Origin: Bdellovibrionales bacterium
GTDB taxonomy: Bacteria > Bdellovibrionota > Bdellovibrionia > Bdellovibrionales > UBA1609
NCBI GenBank assembly: GCA_020628165.1
Contig: JAHDFM010000010.1
Location: 2,183-66,182 of the forward strand
DNA length: 64,000 nt
Direction of reading: 5' to 3'
Below are positions 51,501-61,617 of this stretch, piece by piece. A model generated the notes under the pieces. The model saw only the letters and a program-made list of their open reading frames with translations, had not been told where the DNA came from and searched no databases. The number at the start of each line of letters is the position of its first letter. Position 1 is the first letter of the stretch. The translations under genes and the position numbers were made by a program.

Positions 51501-52583
51501 ATGTGGCGACTACTTGTTTATCTAAAAATTTTGATGGCAATTAATTATTCCTACTCTGCCGAATTTGTGCCTTTTGATAAAAACTATTTGCCGACAAGTC
51601 CAATATTCACTTTTGCCATGCCTGGTAATTCACAAGGCACTTATAATTTTATTTCAAATGATGGTCTGATTTTAACTGTTATGCATAATATTATTGATTG
51701 TGTTTCTTTGTATCAACATACTTGGGAAAGAAGTTCAAGAAGTGGTTACTACAGTTTGGTCTCTCAGCACACTGGTGAGGTCAAGTCACATTTCATACCA
51801 AAAACTCAAGATGAGTATTACCCTAATGGAGTAAGAGCAATAGAGACTCCTCATGACACTATTCATGGAATAACTTGTGAAAAACGGACTAATTTTCAAG
51901 CCGACAAAAACTCCTACAAGATTGTAGCTACAGGTGGTGATGGTTTTATTAACTTTAAAGATCAAATGCACATGCGTTTTATGTTCCCTGAAATTTTTCA
52001 AACTTATGTCGACGAGAAAAAGTTCAACGGAATTGGTGGAGGAAGAGACTTTGCCTTAATGGAGCTGACAGTAAATAATGATAAAAAGATGAATAGAAAA
52101 ATATCTCACAGTCTGCCGGTGAGTTGTTTGCCGATCAGTGAAAAGGGTGCCATCGTTGGCGAGAGAGTTTGGAACCTTGGATTTCCTTATTTGATAAATC
52201 GCTTAGGTTACCGACCCAATTATTCAGCCAGTGTGTCGACTGGAGTTGTTTACTCAAAAAGAAATAATCCTAATTACAGTGAAGATCAGCTCAAAGAGTT
52301 TGGTGAAGAGCTTCTTTACGCATCAATTGATATCGGGCCAGGAAGCAGTGGGTCTGCTGTTATTAACTCAAAAGGTGAAATTGTTGGTGTGGTGGTGATG
52401 AGTTTAGACTCAGATCAGATGTATGAGCACAAGCCTGGGAATGCATCCTTTATAAATTCTTCATTTATAATTAAAGTCTTAAGGGAAAAACTCGGCCATC
52501 GCTTTGTTGAAGAACGCATTCTTCGTGGATGCAAAGAAACTCAAGAGTCGCAACAGCTTCTAAAAAAAATCTTAGCTCATTAA
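51501..52583 (+). CDS. secreted trypsin-like serine protease
   Basis: A 360-aa exported S1-type protease. It has a signal peptide (residues 1-20, ending YSA), and the catalytic triad His62 (ILTVMHNIID), Asp183 (GGGRDFALMEL) and Ser283 (GPGSSGSAVIN), with a following IVGVVVMS strand. The usual AAHC is MHN, and the insert between His and Asp is long (about 120 residues, with one Cys pair). It is likely to act in the periplasm or outside the cell. ATG 51501 follows GGAGGGG. It is monocistronic with its own terminator. Confidence 0.85.
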   Translation: MWRLLVYLKILMAINYSYSAEFVPFDKNYLPTSPIFTFAMPGNSQGTYNFISNDGLILTVMHNIIDCVSLYQHTWERSSRSGYYSLVSQHTGEVKSHFIPKTQDEYYPNGVRAIETPHDTIHGITCEKRTNFQADKNSYKIVATGGDGFINFKDQMHMRFMFPEIFQTYVDEKKFNGIGGGRDFALMELTVNNDKKMNRKISHSLPVSCLPISEKGAIVGERVWNLGFPYLINRLGYRPNYSASVSTGVVYSKRNNPNYSEDQLKEFGEELLYASIDIGPGSSGSAVINSKGEIVGVVVMSLDSDQMYEHKPGNASFINSSFIIKVLREKLGHRFVEERILRGCKETQESQQLLKKILAH

Positions 52584-52610
52584 GGCCAGGAGGGTGAATT
52601 AAAGAACGTA

Positions 52611-52640
52611 ACCAGCGCAAAAAGTGCGCTGGTTTTTATT
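52611..52640 (+). terminator. intrinsic terminator after the serine protease gene
   Basis: ACCAGCGC/GCGCTGGT, an 8-bp perfect stem with a 7-nt loop, then TTTTATTT. It also lies just behind the convergent lipoprotein gene. Confidence 0.85.
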
Positions 52641-52644
52641 TGAA

Positions 52645-54261
52645 TTACTTTCTTTTTAAGACGTAGACGTCATCTTCGTAAAGCTTATCTATAATGACAT
52701 TGTACATGTCGTAAACATCCACATTTTTACATGCAGGTGCTTTCGTGTTTCCGTATGTGCTTATGAATCCTGCTTTGTTCACAGCTGTAAAGCTTTGGGT
52801 TTCGTGTGTGATATAAATACGGTCACCACTTTTTAGACACTCAGAATCAATGCCTTTATCAGTTCTTATAATGATGTCATTGGTTTCTTTTAAGCTTTCA
52901 GGAACATTTATGACTGAGCTCTTAACTGTTAATTGATTGGCAAAGCGCTTGCCATGCCTGTAACTGAAGTAGTCTTCAATCACGGCGTAATCTTCTTTTT
53001 CTTTAACGTAATAAAAAGGCATATTGTTGTCGCCTTCACCACCAAGAAAATTTATGTGTTTCATGGTGACTGGAGCAAAGAAGGCGTCGTCTCCATCGTA
53101 GACTTTGCGTTCAATTAATTTTTTGACAATGTATTTTTGATTGTGTTGATTGGTACAGCCACTTCGAGAGTCTCTTGGAGTGAAATTCACGTTACAAGCA
53201 TCTTGAAAGTTACTGATGGCAAGAACAACAGTTGGTGTATCGGCCGCGAAAAACTGTGGGCTAACAATTGACTTGGGATCACTATCTATGAGTTTTACTA
53301 ATGACTTATAAGGATTACCTCCAGGTATGTGTTTATTGCCATCAGTCTCAAAGTCTTGTGCAAGATCAGCAAATATTGGTAAAAGGATGTCATCTAAAGA
53401 ATCAGGTTGGCTGGTTTTTAGTTCTTTTAGTTCTTTATAAAACTTTCCTGAAAGAAGTTCATCGGTCGTGGCAACCAAAATGCCCAAAGTGTAATGAAGA
53501 TCACCTTTTGTTTCATAAACGGCTTTGATGAAATCTTTTATAATATTTTTTGTTATAGATTTCCTTAAAGGACTTGATTTTGCTTTTAAGGCATTAGGAT
53601 CTAGAACTAATAACATGTGAAAGTGGTTAAATTCGTGAATGCTCAGTTCACCTGTTTCAGAAATATTTTGGACTGGGCTGTTAGCGGGAACAAGAACTTC
53701 CATAGGTATGGCATCTTGCCTTGGTGCTGCAGAAACTATTACACCAGGTGTTGGTGGTAGATCCTCACTTGTTGATTGGCTAGGTTTTGGTTTTTTAACG
53801 TCTGGAATATCTTCTGGCGGTAGTCTGCCGTCATCTTTGTCATCTTCACATTCTTGTGAACGACATTGATTTGATGAGTTTTTATAAGGGTCTTTAACAG
53901 TGTGCCTTTGATTATTACTATCAGGGTTTACAGTCGTACCTGGTACATCAACAATTGTATCTGAAGATTCACGTGGAATGGGTGGAGGAGGTTCTCTTCG
54001 CTCTTCATCACTGCGATCGTCTCTATGTCGATGATCCTCTTCATTGGGGATGTACTCAGGAGAGCCATGATATCTATCATCGTGATGATAGCCATCGTCT
54101 GAGTGATTGCGGTTGTGGTCAAAGTTTTTTGGTGTCGTTGCAACGCCTGGTCTTGCTTTTAAGCGTGATTTTTCACAGCCTGTAAGCAAGAAAAAGCTTG
54201 TGCATGAAAAAAACAGTGCCACAAACAACTTTGAGTTTAAAATTGATAATAAATATTTCAT
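52645..54261 (-). CDS. large lipoprotein with His/Asp-rich disordered N-terminal region
   Basis: A 538-aa protein with a signal peptide and lipobox (FLLTGC, Cys near 28). A long disordered region (about 30-180) begins with His/Asp/Arg/Tyr-rich repeats (HNRNHSDDGYHHDDRYH), then Pro-rich, and includes a CRSQEC pair. A globular alpha/beta domain (about 195-538) contains HEFNHFHMLLVLDPN and VVLAISNFQDACN, possibly VWA-like in layout. The His-rich part could bind metal. I do not recognise the family. M1 at 54273 precedes the GAGGTG site, so I take 54261. Confidence 0.7.
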   Translation of the reverse strand: MKYLLSILNSKLFVALFFSCTSFFLLTGCEKSRLKARPGVATTPKNFDHNRNHSDDGYHHDDRYHGSPEYIPNEEDHRHRDDRSDEERREPPPPIPRESSDTIVDVPGTTVNPDSNNQRHTVKDPYKNSSNQCRSQECEDDKDDGRLPPEDIPDVKKPKPSQSTSEDLPPTPGVIVSAAPRQDAIPMEVLVPANSPVQNISETGELSIHEFNHFHMLLVLDPNALKAKSSPLRKSITKNIIKDFIKAVYETKGDLHYTLGILVATTDELLSGKFYKELKELKTSQPDSLDDILLPIFADLAQDFETDGNKHIPGGNPYKSLVKLIDSDPKSIVSPQFFAADTPTVVLAISNFQDACNVNFTPRDSRSGCTNQHNQKYIVKKLIERKVYDGDDAFFAPVTMKHINFLGGEGDNNMPFYYVKEKEDYAVIEDYFSYRHGKRFANQLTVKSSVINVPESLKETNDIIIRTDKGIDSECLKSGDRIYITHETQSFTAVNKAGFISTYGNTKAPACKNVDVYDMYNVIIDKLYEDDVYVLKRK

Positions 54262-54446
54262 CTTCCACCTCATTAAAGATTTACAATCATCAATTTTGCA
54301 AATGCAGGACCGAAAAGGAGCCTTGATTACTTAATGTTTTCAAATACTTACGGTTGATACTTTATGGCTAATGAAGTCAATTGGTGCGAAAAGACAAAAA
54401 ATGGCATATGAATGATCAAGTTGCAGTCAACCTCCAGGGGGGTAGT

Positions 54447-55160
54447 ATGATGGTGTTTAGAGTTTTACTTTTAGCATTTATTTTGAGTTCGGTGTCCGTA
54501 GTGGCCTGTGACGATCCAACTAAAGAGCTAATAAATGACTATGCAGGCAGCTTATATACGAGAGTGATTGGTTTAGAGCAGGCACTATTGACCTATCAAA
54601 CAAGTTTAGAAGTGTCTTACACGGAGCTTAGTCAATTGTCAGAAAACAAAAAACCACTCACGGAGTCACTTGTGGATCCTATTCAATTGAGTGATGAAGA
54701 CTATATAGCCAGTCTTGAAACATACTTTGAAGAACACGAAAGCAGTCTCTTCGCTTGGGATGACCCAGAGAGTTCTTTGTTAAAAGCAGTCAATGACTGT
54801 GCCCAACTTAAGAACAAATCAACGGACATTGACGAGCTAGTGTCAGCACATCTCGAAGATGTGAATTTGGAGGACTCTATTTTTACCACTTTGTTTGATA
54901 CTTTTTACTTGTATTCAGATTTTGTGGTTAATGAATATGAAAGTTATTTTGAGGCCCTTGAAAACGGGGAGTTTGTGCCTGAGGCAGGGTATTTTTTGAA
55001 CTTAGATTTAATTGCAAACAAGATTTCAGTTGGTGGGCAATGTGCTAAAGACTTATTCAATTTGAGCTTTAAAAACTTTTGTAAACTCACTCAAGCCTTA
55101 GAAATCGACAATCTGAACTGCGTAAGTCCTCCATTTGAGGGCGTTATGACTTGTAATTAG
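54447..55160 (+). CDS. secreted protein or lipoprotein, unknown function
   Basis: A 237-aa acidic helical protein. The signal peptide ends SVVAC, which could be a lipobox. Four more Cys are spread through it (DCAQL, QCAKD, FCKL, NCVSP and a terminal TCN). ATG 54447 follows a G-rich site; the frame from 54381 starts before it. It is divergent from the large lipoprotein gene, and 48 bp precede the RatA-like gene. No family is recognised. Confidence 0.6.
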   Translation: MMVFRVLLLAFILSSVSVVACDDPTKELINDYAGSLYTRVIGLEQALLTYQTSLEVSYTELSQLSENKKPLTESLVDPIQLSDEDYIASLETYFEEHESSLFAWDDPESSLLKAVNDCAQLKNKSTDIDELVSAHLEDVNLEDSIFTTLFDTFYLYSDFVVNEYESYFEALENGEFVPEAGYFLNLDLIANKISVGGQCAKDLFNLSFKNFCKLTQALEIDNLNCVSPPFEGVMTCN

Positions 55161-55208
55161 GCCTTAGGACAATTAAAGTTTTTAAATATTTTTATTGAAA
55201 GGTGAGAT

Positions 55209-55637
55209 ATGGCAACTGTTGAAACGGAAGAAGTATTTGATTGCACAGTAGAGCAGTTCTACAATTTATTAATCGACTATGAGTCTTATGGAGAGTTTCT
55301 TGACGACGTAGACAGTTGTGAAGTTATTGAAGAAGACGATGATTATAAGATCGTTGAGTACAGAGTTTCCGTGGTTAAGTCTTTTAGCTATCGTTTGCGC
55401 ATGGAAGAAAACGGCGAAGATATGATTTCTTGGACGCTCGAATCTGGAGACCTTTTTAAAGTTTCAAACGGATCGTGGGAGCTCGAAGAGCAAGACGGTA
55501 AAACTTTAGCTAAGTATAGTATCGAAGCAAAGTTTAAAGTTTTTGTTCCTGGCCCGATCGCAAAAATGGCTGTCAATGTGAACTTACCGAATATGATGAA
55601 GTCTTACCACAAAAGAGTCGCAGAACTTTACTCCTAA
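55209..55637 (+). CDS. RatA/Coq10-like SRPBCC (START-fold) protein
   Basis: A 142-aa soluble protein with the polyketide-cyclase/START pattern of the Coq10-RatA family: ETEEVFDCTVEQFYNLLIDY, FLDDVDSCEV, WTLESGDLFKVSNGSWEL and FVPGPIAKMAVNVNLPNMMK. Relatives bind lipids such as quinones, and E. coli RatA affects ribosome subunit joining. The cavity ligand here is unknown. The GTGAG ribosome-binding site lies just before the ATG. Confidence 0.8.
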   Translation: MATVETEEVFDCTVEQFYNLLIDYESYGEFLDDVDSCEVIEEDDDYKIVEYRVSVVKSFSYRLRMEENGEDMISWTLESGDLFKVSNGSWELEEQDGKTLAKYSIEAKFKVFVPGPIAKMAVNVNLPNMMKSYHKRVAELYS

Positions 55638-55720
55638 GTTAATGTTAAATAAATAAAAACCAGTCAATAAGTTCTCAGCTTATGAAAACAGTTCTTCGAC
55701 TAGGGCGACAAAGTTGCAGT

Positions 55721-56554
55721 TTAATCTTCTTTGTTGAAGAGTTTTTTGAAGTCACTTTGGTTCATGAATTTTTGTATGGACGTTTCGTCCACTTTTTGAG
55801 TGTTGCCGAGCGATTGTTTGAGCATGGCTGGCTCCACTTTTTCTTTGAGGTGTTCTTGCAAAAGAATTTGTTTGGTCACCCATTCTTGTTCGGACTGAGT
55901 TGGCGATAGGTCGATATCTTCTCTGGCTTTGTCTGCATTGGTTACAAGGGCATCATCTTGTAAGCGTATGTTTTCGACGCTAATGTCTCGTGCCGTGTAG
56001 GATTCGCTCCGGTTGCTGTAGTCTGACTCTTCATAAAACTTTGCGGCCGTCTTGTTTTTAGTTATGTGGGTGAACTTCATGTATCGTTCAATGAGTTCTA
56101 CTGGATTGTTTTGCTCCGGCGGTCGGTCCACAAGAACTTGTCGACAGTTGAGAATAAAAGTGAGAAATGACTTATTCACTTCTCTACTTTTGGCTTCATT
56201 TTGTGCCATCTTACTTAGCTGATCGATAAGAAAAGTGATTTTGGGTTGATTGGTGTAGTGATTATCAACGTGACTGATCAGGCGCCGGATGAAGTCTTGA
56301 CGGAGTATGAGCTCTTGTCTACGGTCGATGTGACGAACTAATAAAAGCTGATCTTTCTTTCCAATATTAGCTCTTGAGGTGATGTCTTTGATCTTAGCTT
56401 CTAAAGATTTTATCTGATTGCGATTGTTGATAGATAAAAATTCAATCTCTTGCAATAATTCGCTGCTTTTGGCAAAACAAAAGAATTGGCTGATTACGGC
56501 AAAGAGTAGACTTGCAACAATAAAGAATAATCGTGTCTTTGTACTGATCAACAT
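55721..56554 (-). CDS. membrane-anchored coiled-coil protein, unknown function
   Basis: A 277-aa protein with an N-terminal hydrophobic segment (about 8-28, signal anchor or signal peptide ending CFA), then a charged helical body with coiled-coil-like stretches (about 30-125) and a Glu/Gln/Lys-rich C-terminal half. No enzymatic motif is seen. It is divergent from tilS with a 46-bp gap. I recognise no family. Confidence 0.6.
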   Translation of the reverse strand: MLISTKTRLFFIVASLLFAVISQFFCFAKSSELLQEIEFLSINNRNQIKSLEAKIKDITSRANIGKKDQLLLVRHIDRRQELILRQDFIRRLISHVDNHYTNQPKITFLIDQLSKMAQNEAKSREVNKSFLTFILNCRQVLVDRPPEQNNPVELIERYMKFTHITKNKTAAKFYEESDYSNRSESYTARDISVENIRLQDDALVTNADKAREDIDLSPTQSEQEWVTKQILLQEHLKEKVEPAMLKQSLGNTQKVDETSIQKFMNQSDFKKLFNKED

Positions 56555-56600
56555 ATTAATATTATATCGGAATTAGGTTTTAAAAACTTGTAAAAATCTT

Positions 56601-57587
56601 ATGGCGTATCTCAATCTGGAACACAAATTGGTCGAGTTATTTAAGTCTCACTCTTTCTCTCCAAATATTTTGGTTTGCGCAAGTGGTGGAGTCGATTCAA
56701 TGGCTCTTTTATCTGCTCTTACACAGTTGCAAAAGCAGTTTCAGCTGAATCTACAAGTCATTCATGTTCATCATGGAATGTCTCAAAGTGAAACACAAAC
56801 CAAGTTTCGTGACCAATGTGCCCAGCTTGTACAAAATGAGTGTGAGAAGTTAGGGGTGCCTTTGCATTGCAACTGTTCTGAGAAAGAAGGGCTTACTTTT
56901 TCTCCAGAAAAACAATTAAGTTCAGAGGCTGAGTTCAGAGGCTTTCGTGAGGCCTACTTTGCTAAGGTTTTAACACAAAACCCAGGTTACCAATTGGCAC
57001 TTGCCCACCATCAGCAAGATTTACTAGAGACTCGGCTTATTCAGTTGATTCGAGGAAGTGGTGTTGATGGTTTTCTTTCATTAAAGCTTCAATCACAGAA
57101 TAAACTGCGACCGTTCATAAATGTTAGTAAACAAGAAATACTGACTTACGCCAAAGCAAGAAATGTGAATCACTTCGAAGACCCGAGCAATACAGATTCA
57201 AAGTATTTGCGCAATTGGATGCGCACAGAGTGGTTGCCAACTCTTGAAAGTTTTCGTCCGGGGAGTGTAAAGACACTGTCAAACTCTCTCGACAATTTGG
57301 CTGATGAATTGTTTGGCAAAGAGGCACCGTGGCTGGAAACTTGGGCAAAGGTCTATAACGCAGAAAGCCGGTGTTTGAACCTGACAAGCCTTTGGTTGTT
57401 ATCTCGTTATGAACAAAGAAAGTGCATTGCTACTTTACTTAAAAAAAACTTGGTTAATTTATTTTCAAAAAATCAAATAGATGAGGTGTTAAAGCGCCTT
57501 GACTCTCCAGAAAAAGTCCACAAATTTGATATGTTGGAGCTCACCTGGTCTGTTGGAGACAATGAGTTAACTGTAGGCACAAACTGA
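56601..57587 (+). CDS. tilS: tRNA(Ile)-lysidine synthase
   Basis: Adds lysine to C34 of tRNA-Ile(CAU) so that it reads AUA, an essential step. The PP-loop SGGVDS is at residues 29-34, HVHHGM near 51, and LAHHQQDLLETRLIQLIRGSG and FEDPSNTDSKYLRNWMR follow, all family marks. It has 328 aa, shorter than E. coli TilS, with a reduced C-terminal domain. It lies upstream of ftsH, a linkage seen in many bacteria. Confidence 0.92.
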   Translation: MAYLNLEHKLVELFKSHSFSPNILVCASGGVDSMALLSALTQLQKQFQLNLQVIHVHHGMSQSETQTKFRDQCAQLVQNECEKLGVPLHCNCSEKEGLTFSPEKQLSSEAEFRGFREAYFAKVLTQNPGYQLALAHHQQDLLETRLIQLIRGSGVDGFLSLKLQSQNKLRPFINVSKQEILTYAKARNVNHFEDPSNTDSKYLRNWMRTEWLPTLESFRPGSVKTLSNSLDNLADELFGKEAPWLETWAKVYNAESRCLNLTSLWLLSRYEQRKCIATLLKKNLVNLFSKNQIDEVLKRLDSPEKVHKFDMLELTWSVGDNELTVGTN

Positions 57588-57699
57588 GGCGATTTATTTA
57601 TTCTTTTGTCTAACATAAAGAGTCCTATTTTGAACCCGAACAGCCTTCGTGATATCTTATAACTAAGATCATTGACTGAAAAAAGTGGTCGAATTCATT

Positions 57700-57717
57700 A
57701 ACCCAGGACGGGTTTTT
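57700..57717 (+). terminator. small hairpin with T-tract before ftsH
   Basis: AACCC/GGGTT around AGGAC, followed by TTT. It sits 20 bp before the ftsH ATG. It may be a weak terminator of tilS transcripts or part of the ftsH leader. Confidence 0.4.
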
Positions 57718-57737
57718 ATGTTAGGAAAAGGAAGACT

Positions 57738-59738
57738 ATGAAGTACGCAGGTCCAAGTAAATCACCTCAAAAAACATTCGCTATGTGGGCACTCATTGCC
57801 ATTGTTGCGGTGGTTATTTTTCAATTTCAAGAAAATAAAAGATTACTCACCATCAGTAACTTTGAATACCCGCAGTTTGTTGAGGCTTTAAACAATGAAG
57901 AGATTAAATCAGTTAAGATTCATTTGGACTCGGCCCAAATCAGTGGTGAAATCAAAGATAAATTCAAAGCAAAATATAAGAATGCCACTCAATTTCGTTT
58001 TAACTCAGAAACAAGCCCTGAGATCCGTGAAAAGATAGAAGCCAAAGGTTTAATACCTATTTTTGAAAAATCTGAAAACTCCATGCTAACGTCTTTCTTT
58101 TTGCAAGCACTTCCACTAATTCTAATTGTCGTTATGTTTTTGTTTCTTTTCAGACAGCTGCAAGCTGGTGGTGGAAAGGCTATGAGTTTCGGAAAAAGTC
58201 GAGCCAAACTTTTGACTGAAAACAAACACAAAGTCACATTTAAAGATGTGGCTGGAGTGGAAGAGGCAAAAACTGATTTACAAGAGATTGTTGAGTTTTT
58301 AAAAAACCCTAAAAAGTTCACTCGCCTTGGTGGTCGTATTCCTAAAGGGGTTTTACTTGTTGGGCCTCCGGGCACAGGAAAAACACTTTTGGCGAGAGCT
58401 GTAGCCGGTGAAGCGAATGTTCCTTTCTACACAATTTCAGGTTCTGATTTTGTCGAGATGTTTGTGGGTGTTGGTGCCAGTCGAGTGCGCGACTTGTTTG
58501 AACAAGGTAAGAAGAACGCTCCTTGTTTGATCTTCATTGATGAAATAGATGCCGTCGGACGTCATCGTGGTGCCGGCATGGGGGGTGGTCACGATGAACG
58601 TGAACAAACACTGAACCAGTTATTAGTTGAGATGGATGGTTTTGAAGGCAGTGAAGGAGTCATTTTAATCGCAGCAACTAACAGACCTGATGTTTTAGAT
58701 CCTGCGCTTTTAAGACCAGGTCGTTTTGATCGCCGCGTGATCGTTGGTAAGCCAGACCTCAATGGTCGTGAACAGATATTAAAAGTGCACGTGAGAAAAA
58801 CACCACTTGCTTCTGATGTAGAGGTGGGCAAAATTGCACGCGGAACTCCAGGGTTTTCTGGTGCTGATCTTGAGAACTTAGTGAACGAAGCCGCTTTGCA
58901 AGCAGCTCGTGGTGACAAGCACAAAGTAGAAATGATCGACTTTGAAAAAGCCAAAGACAAAGTCATGATGGGTTCAGAGAGAAAGTCAATGGTATTGACC
59001 GAAGAAGACAAGCGCATCACCGCTTACCATGAAGCTGGCCACACTCTTGTTGGAAAAAAATTAAAGGGAATTGACCCTATTCATAAAGTTTCTATCATTC
59101 CTCGTGGCATGGCTCTGGGTGTGACCGTAACATTGCCAGAAAACGATGCCCTCAATTATAAAAAATCAAAAGCAGAAAACATGATTGCCTTTTTATTTGG
59201 AGGCCGTGCAGCTGAGGAAATTATCTTTAAAGACTTCACGACGGGTGCCGGCAATGATATCGAACGTGCCACAGAACTTGCTCGCAAAATGGTTTGTGAG
59301 TGGGGGATGAGTGAAAAAATTGGACCGCTGGCTTTAGAAAAATCAGGTGGCCCCGTTTTCTTAGGTATGCAAGGCAGCCAAGAAAAAGAATATTCTCAGT
59401 CGAAGGCTGCTGAAGTTGACGCTGAAGTCAGACGCATAGTGACAGAAGGTCACGAGGTCGCTATTAGGATTTTGAACGAAAACGCTGAGGCTTTAGAGGC
59501 CATCACTCAAGCGCTTCTTGAATATGAAACCATTGATGGAGCAGAGGTGGACATGCTCATAGCTGGTAAAACAGTTGAGGACATTCGCAAAATTCGTGGT
59601 GATAAGCAAAAGCTCAGTGACGCTGAACAAAAAGAAGCCGCTGCTCAGGCGGCTGCTCGTGAGGCTGAATTAAAAAAACAACAAGAAGAAAATAATTCTT
59701 CTGATGGGCTTGGCGACCCAGATCCAGTTACTGCATAA
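57738..59738 (+). CDS. ftsH: ATP-dependent zinc metalloprotease FtsH
   Basis: Membrane AAA protease that degrades misfolded membrane proteins and regulatory proteins. Transmembrane helices are at about 14-31 and 115-137, with a periplasmic domain between. The AAA module has Walker A GPPGTGKT (209-216), Walker B LIFIDEID and the second region of homology ([21 protein letters not shown]). The zinc site is HEAGH (about 432-436). It has 666 aa. The C-terminal tail is Ala/Glu/Gln-rich. It is followed by glmM after 8 bp. Confidence 0.97.
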   Translation: MKYAGPSKSPQKTFAMWALIAIVAVVIFQFQENKRLLTISNFEYPQFVEALNNEEIKSVKIHLDSAQISGEIKDKFKAKYKNATQFRFNSETSPEIREKIEAKGLIPIFEKSENSMLTSFFLQALPLILIVVMFLFLFRQLQAGGGKAMSFGKSRAKLLTENKHKVTFKDVAGVEEAKTDLQEIVEFLKNPKKFTRLGGRIPKGVLLVGPPGTGKTLLARAVAGEANVPFYTISGSDFVEMFVGVGASRVRDLFEQGKKNAPCLIFIDEIDAVGRHRGAGMGGGHDEREQTLNQLLVEMDGFEGSEGVILIAATNRPDVLDPALLRPGRFDRRVIVGKPDLNGREQILKVHVRKTPLASDVEVGKIARGTPGFSGADLENLVNEAALQAARGDKHKVEMIDFEKAKDKVMMGSERKSMVLTEEDKRITAYHEAGHTLVGKKLKGIDPIHKVSIIPRGMALGVTVTLPENDALNYKKSKAENMIAFLFGGRAAEEIIFKDFTTGAGNDIERATELARKMVCEWGMSEKIGPLALEKSGGPVFLGMQGSQEKEYSQSKAAEVDAEVRRIVTEGHEVAIRILNENAEALEAITQALLEYETIDGAEVDMLIAGKTVEDIRKIRGDKQKLSDAEQKEAAAQAAAREAELKKQQEENNSSDGLGDPDPVTA

Positions 59739-59746
59739 TCGCGGTT

Positions 59747-61129
59747 ATGAAATACAAAGGAATTTTCGGAACAGACGGTATTCGTGGGAAGGCTAATCAG
59801 TTTCCCATGACAGCGAACGTGGCTATGCGAGTTGGGCAAGCCATGGGGTATCTCTTAACAAAAAGTAAAAAGCCTAAAGGGGTTGGCAATAAAGAGCCAC
59901 AGCCAATGGTGCTCATTGGTAAAGACACCCGTTTGTCAGGTTATATGATAGAACAGGCTCTTTCTAGTGGTTTCAACTCGATGGGAGTGAAGGTGAATTT
60001 AACGGGGCCACTTCCTACTCCAGGAATTGGTTTTTTAGCTCAGAACATGCGCGCTGATGCCGGGATTGTCATATCGGCCTCTCACAATAAGTTTCACGAC
60101 AATGGCATTAAAATATTTGGAAAAGACGGCTTCAAAATTCCAGACGAAATGGAGCAAGAGATTGAGAGACTGATTTCAAGTGACGAACTCGATAATTATT
60201 TGTCTGAGTCTGAAAAAATTGGCCGCACCCGCCGTATCGATGATGCGAGCGGTAGATACATCGTCTACGCTAAAAATACCTTTCCTTGGGATCAAACCTT
60301 GGATGGACTTCGAGTTGTGCTCGACTGTGCCAATGGGGCTGGGTACAAGGTGGCTCCTGCAATCTTTGAAGAGCTTGGTGCTGAAGTCATTCTTTACGGA
60401 GATGAGCCCAATGGCTTTAATATCAACCACAAAGTGGGAGCTTTGCATCCTGATAAGGCCTGTGAGTCGGTTTTAAAGTACCGCGCTGATGTTGGTATTA
60501 CCATCGATGGTGATGCTGACCGAGTCATTATGATTGATGAAAAAGGACGTGTTGTTAATGGGGATCACATTTTAACAATTGTTGCTCTGCACTTAAAAGA
60601 AATGAACCGCTTAACTAACAACACTGTCGTTGCTACTGAGATGAGCAATATTGGTTTTGACCGAGTGATGAATCAACACGGCATCAATGTGGTTCGCACA
60701 GGGGTCGGTGATAAAAAAGTAGTGCAAGAAATGCTTAAGAACAACTTTGTTCTGGGTGGTGAGCAATCAGGGCATATTATTTGCCTAGAGCACAGTACGA
60801 CTGGTGATGGCTGTGTGGCAGCGCTCAATGTTTTGGCTGCCATGAAAGCTTCAGGAAAAACTTTGAGTGAGCTCAATGACCTGATGGAAGACATGCCGCA
60901 AGTTCTCATCAACACACGCGTTAAATTAAAAACACCTCTGGATCAAATAGAAGGCTATGAAAAGCTTATTAAAAACGCTCAAGATCAATTGGGCGAGTTT
61001 GGCCGCATCTTTGTCAGGTTTTCAGGAACTGAGCCTGTTGTCAGAGTTTTGGTAGAAGGTGAAAGCCGCAACACTATTGGGCAGTTGGCAGAAGAGATTG
61101 CTGGTTTTTTACAGAAAAAGCTGTCATAG
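59747..61129 (+). CDS. glmM: phosphoglucosamine mutase
   Basis: Converts glucosamine-6-phosphate to glucosamine-1-phosphate for peptidoglycan and LPS. The N-terminal FGTDGIRGKAN, the phosphoserine loop GIVISASHNKFHDNGIK (Ser near 111), the metal loop TIDGDADRVIM (near 252) and the C-terminal RFSGTEPVVRVLVEG are all present. It has 460 aa, slightly longer than usual, with a short insert (KSKKPKGVGNKEP) in domain 1. The ftsH-glmM pairing is a frequent arrangement. Confidence 0.96.
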   Translation: MKYKGIFGTDGIRGKANQFPMTANVAMRVGQAMGYLLTKSKKPKGVGNKEPQPMVLIGKDTRLSGYMIEQALSSGFNSMGVKVNLTGPLPTPGIGFLAQNMRADAGIVISASHNKFHDNGIKIFGKDGFKIPDEMEQEIERLISSDELDNYLSESEKIGRTRRIDDASGRYIVYAKNTFPWDQTLDGLRVVLDCANGAGYKVAPAIFEELGAEVILYGDEPNGFNINHKVGALHPDKACESVLKYRADVGITIDGDADRVIMIDEKGRVVNGDHILTIVALHLKEMNRLTNNTVVATEMSNIGFDRVMNQHGINVVRTGVGDKKVVQEMLKNNFVLGGEQSGHIICLEHSTTGDGCVAALNVLAAMKASGKTLSELNDLMEDMPQVLINTRVKLKTPLDQIEGYEKLIKNAQDQLGEFGRIFVRFSGTEPVVRVLVEGESRNTIGQLAEEIAGFLQKKLS

Positions 61130-61179
61130 ATAATCTTTAAGACAATCAATTCCCCCTAGGTAGGTGAAGAGTAAGGCTT

Positions 61180-61617
61180 ATGGAGTCATTTGATATTTCT
61201 ACATTAGAGAAATTAAGAAGCGCTGTGAATAATTTAGTTTCACAATTTTCATCGAGACAATTGGTACTTCTTGAAGGACCTTTGGGTTCAGGCAAAACTC
61301 AAACTGTCAGGTACATTGTTGAAGAGCTAGGCGGCGGAGAAATTTGCTCTCCTAGCTTTGCTATTCACAACATCTATGAAACACCTAAAGGGGACATTGA
61401 CCATATTGATCTCTACCGCTTGGATGATGACGATGACATTGCCTCAACTGGGTTTTGGGATATATTTGAAAAAGATGAAGGCTTAGTTCTCATTGAGTGG
61501 TCAAACTACTTAGCCAAAAATGAAGTGCCTACATATTGGGATCAAATCACACTCAAGATAGATGTTAGTGATTCTGGTGAAAGGCAACTCAATGCTTTAG
61601 ATGTGCCAAAAAAATGA
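61180..61617 (+). CDS. tsaE: tRNA threonylcarbamoyladenosine biosynthesis ATPase TsaE
   Basis: ATPase of the TsaBDE complex that makes t6A37 in ANN-reading tRNAs. It has Walker A GPLGSGKT (33-40), SPSFAIHNIYE, DHIDLYRLDDDDD and LVLIEWSNYL, in the family order, with 145 aa. It starts 50 bp after glmM and probably shares its transcript. Confidence 0.92.
   Translation: MESFDISTLEKLRSAVNNLVSQFSSRQLVLLEGPLGSGKTQTVRYIVEELGGGEICSPSFAIHNIYETPKGDIDHIDLYRLDDDDDIASTGFWDIFEKDEGLVLIEWSNYLAKNEVPTYWDQITLKIDVSDSGERQLNALDVPKK

Noticed and set aside
57700-57717. Attenuator controlling ftsH
   Set aside because: The stem is only 5 bp with a 3-5 T tail, and no competing structure is visible. Kept only as a low-confidence hairpin.
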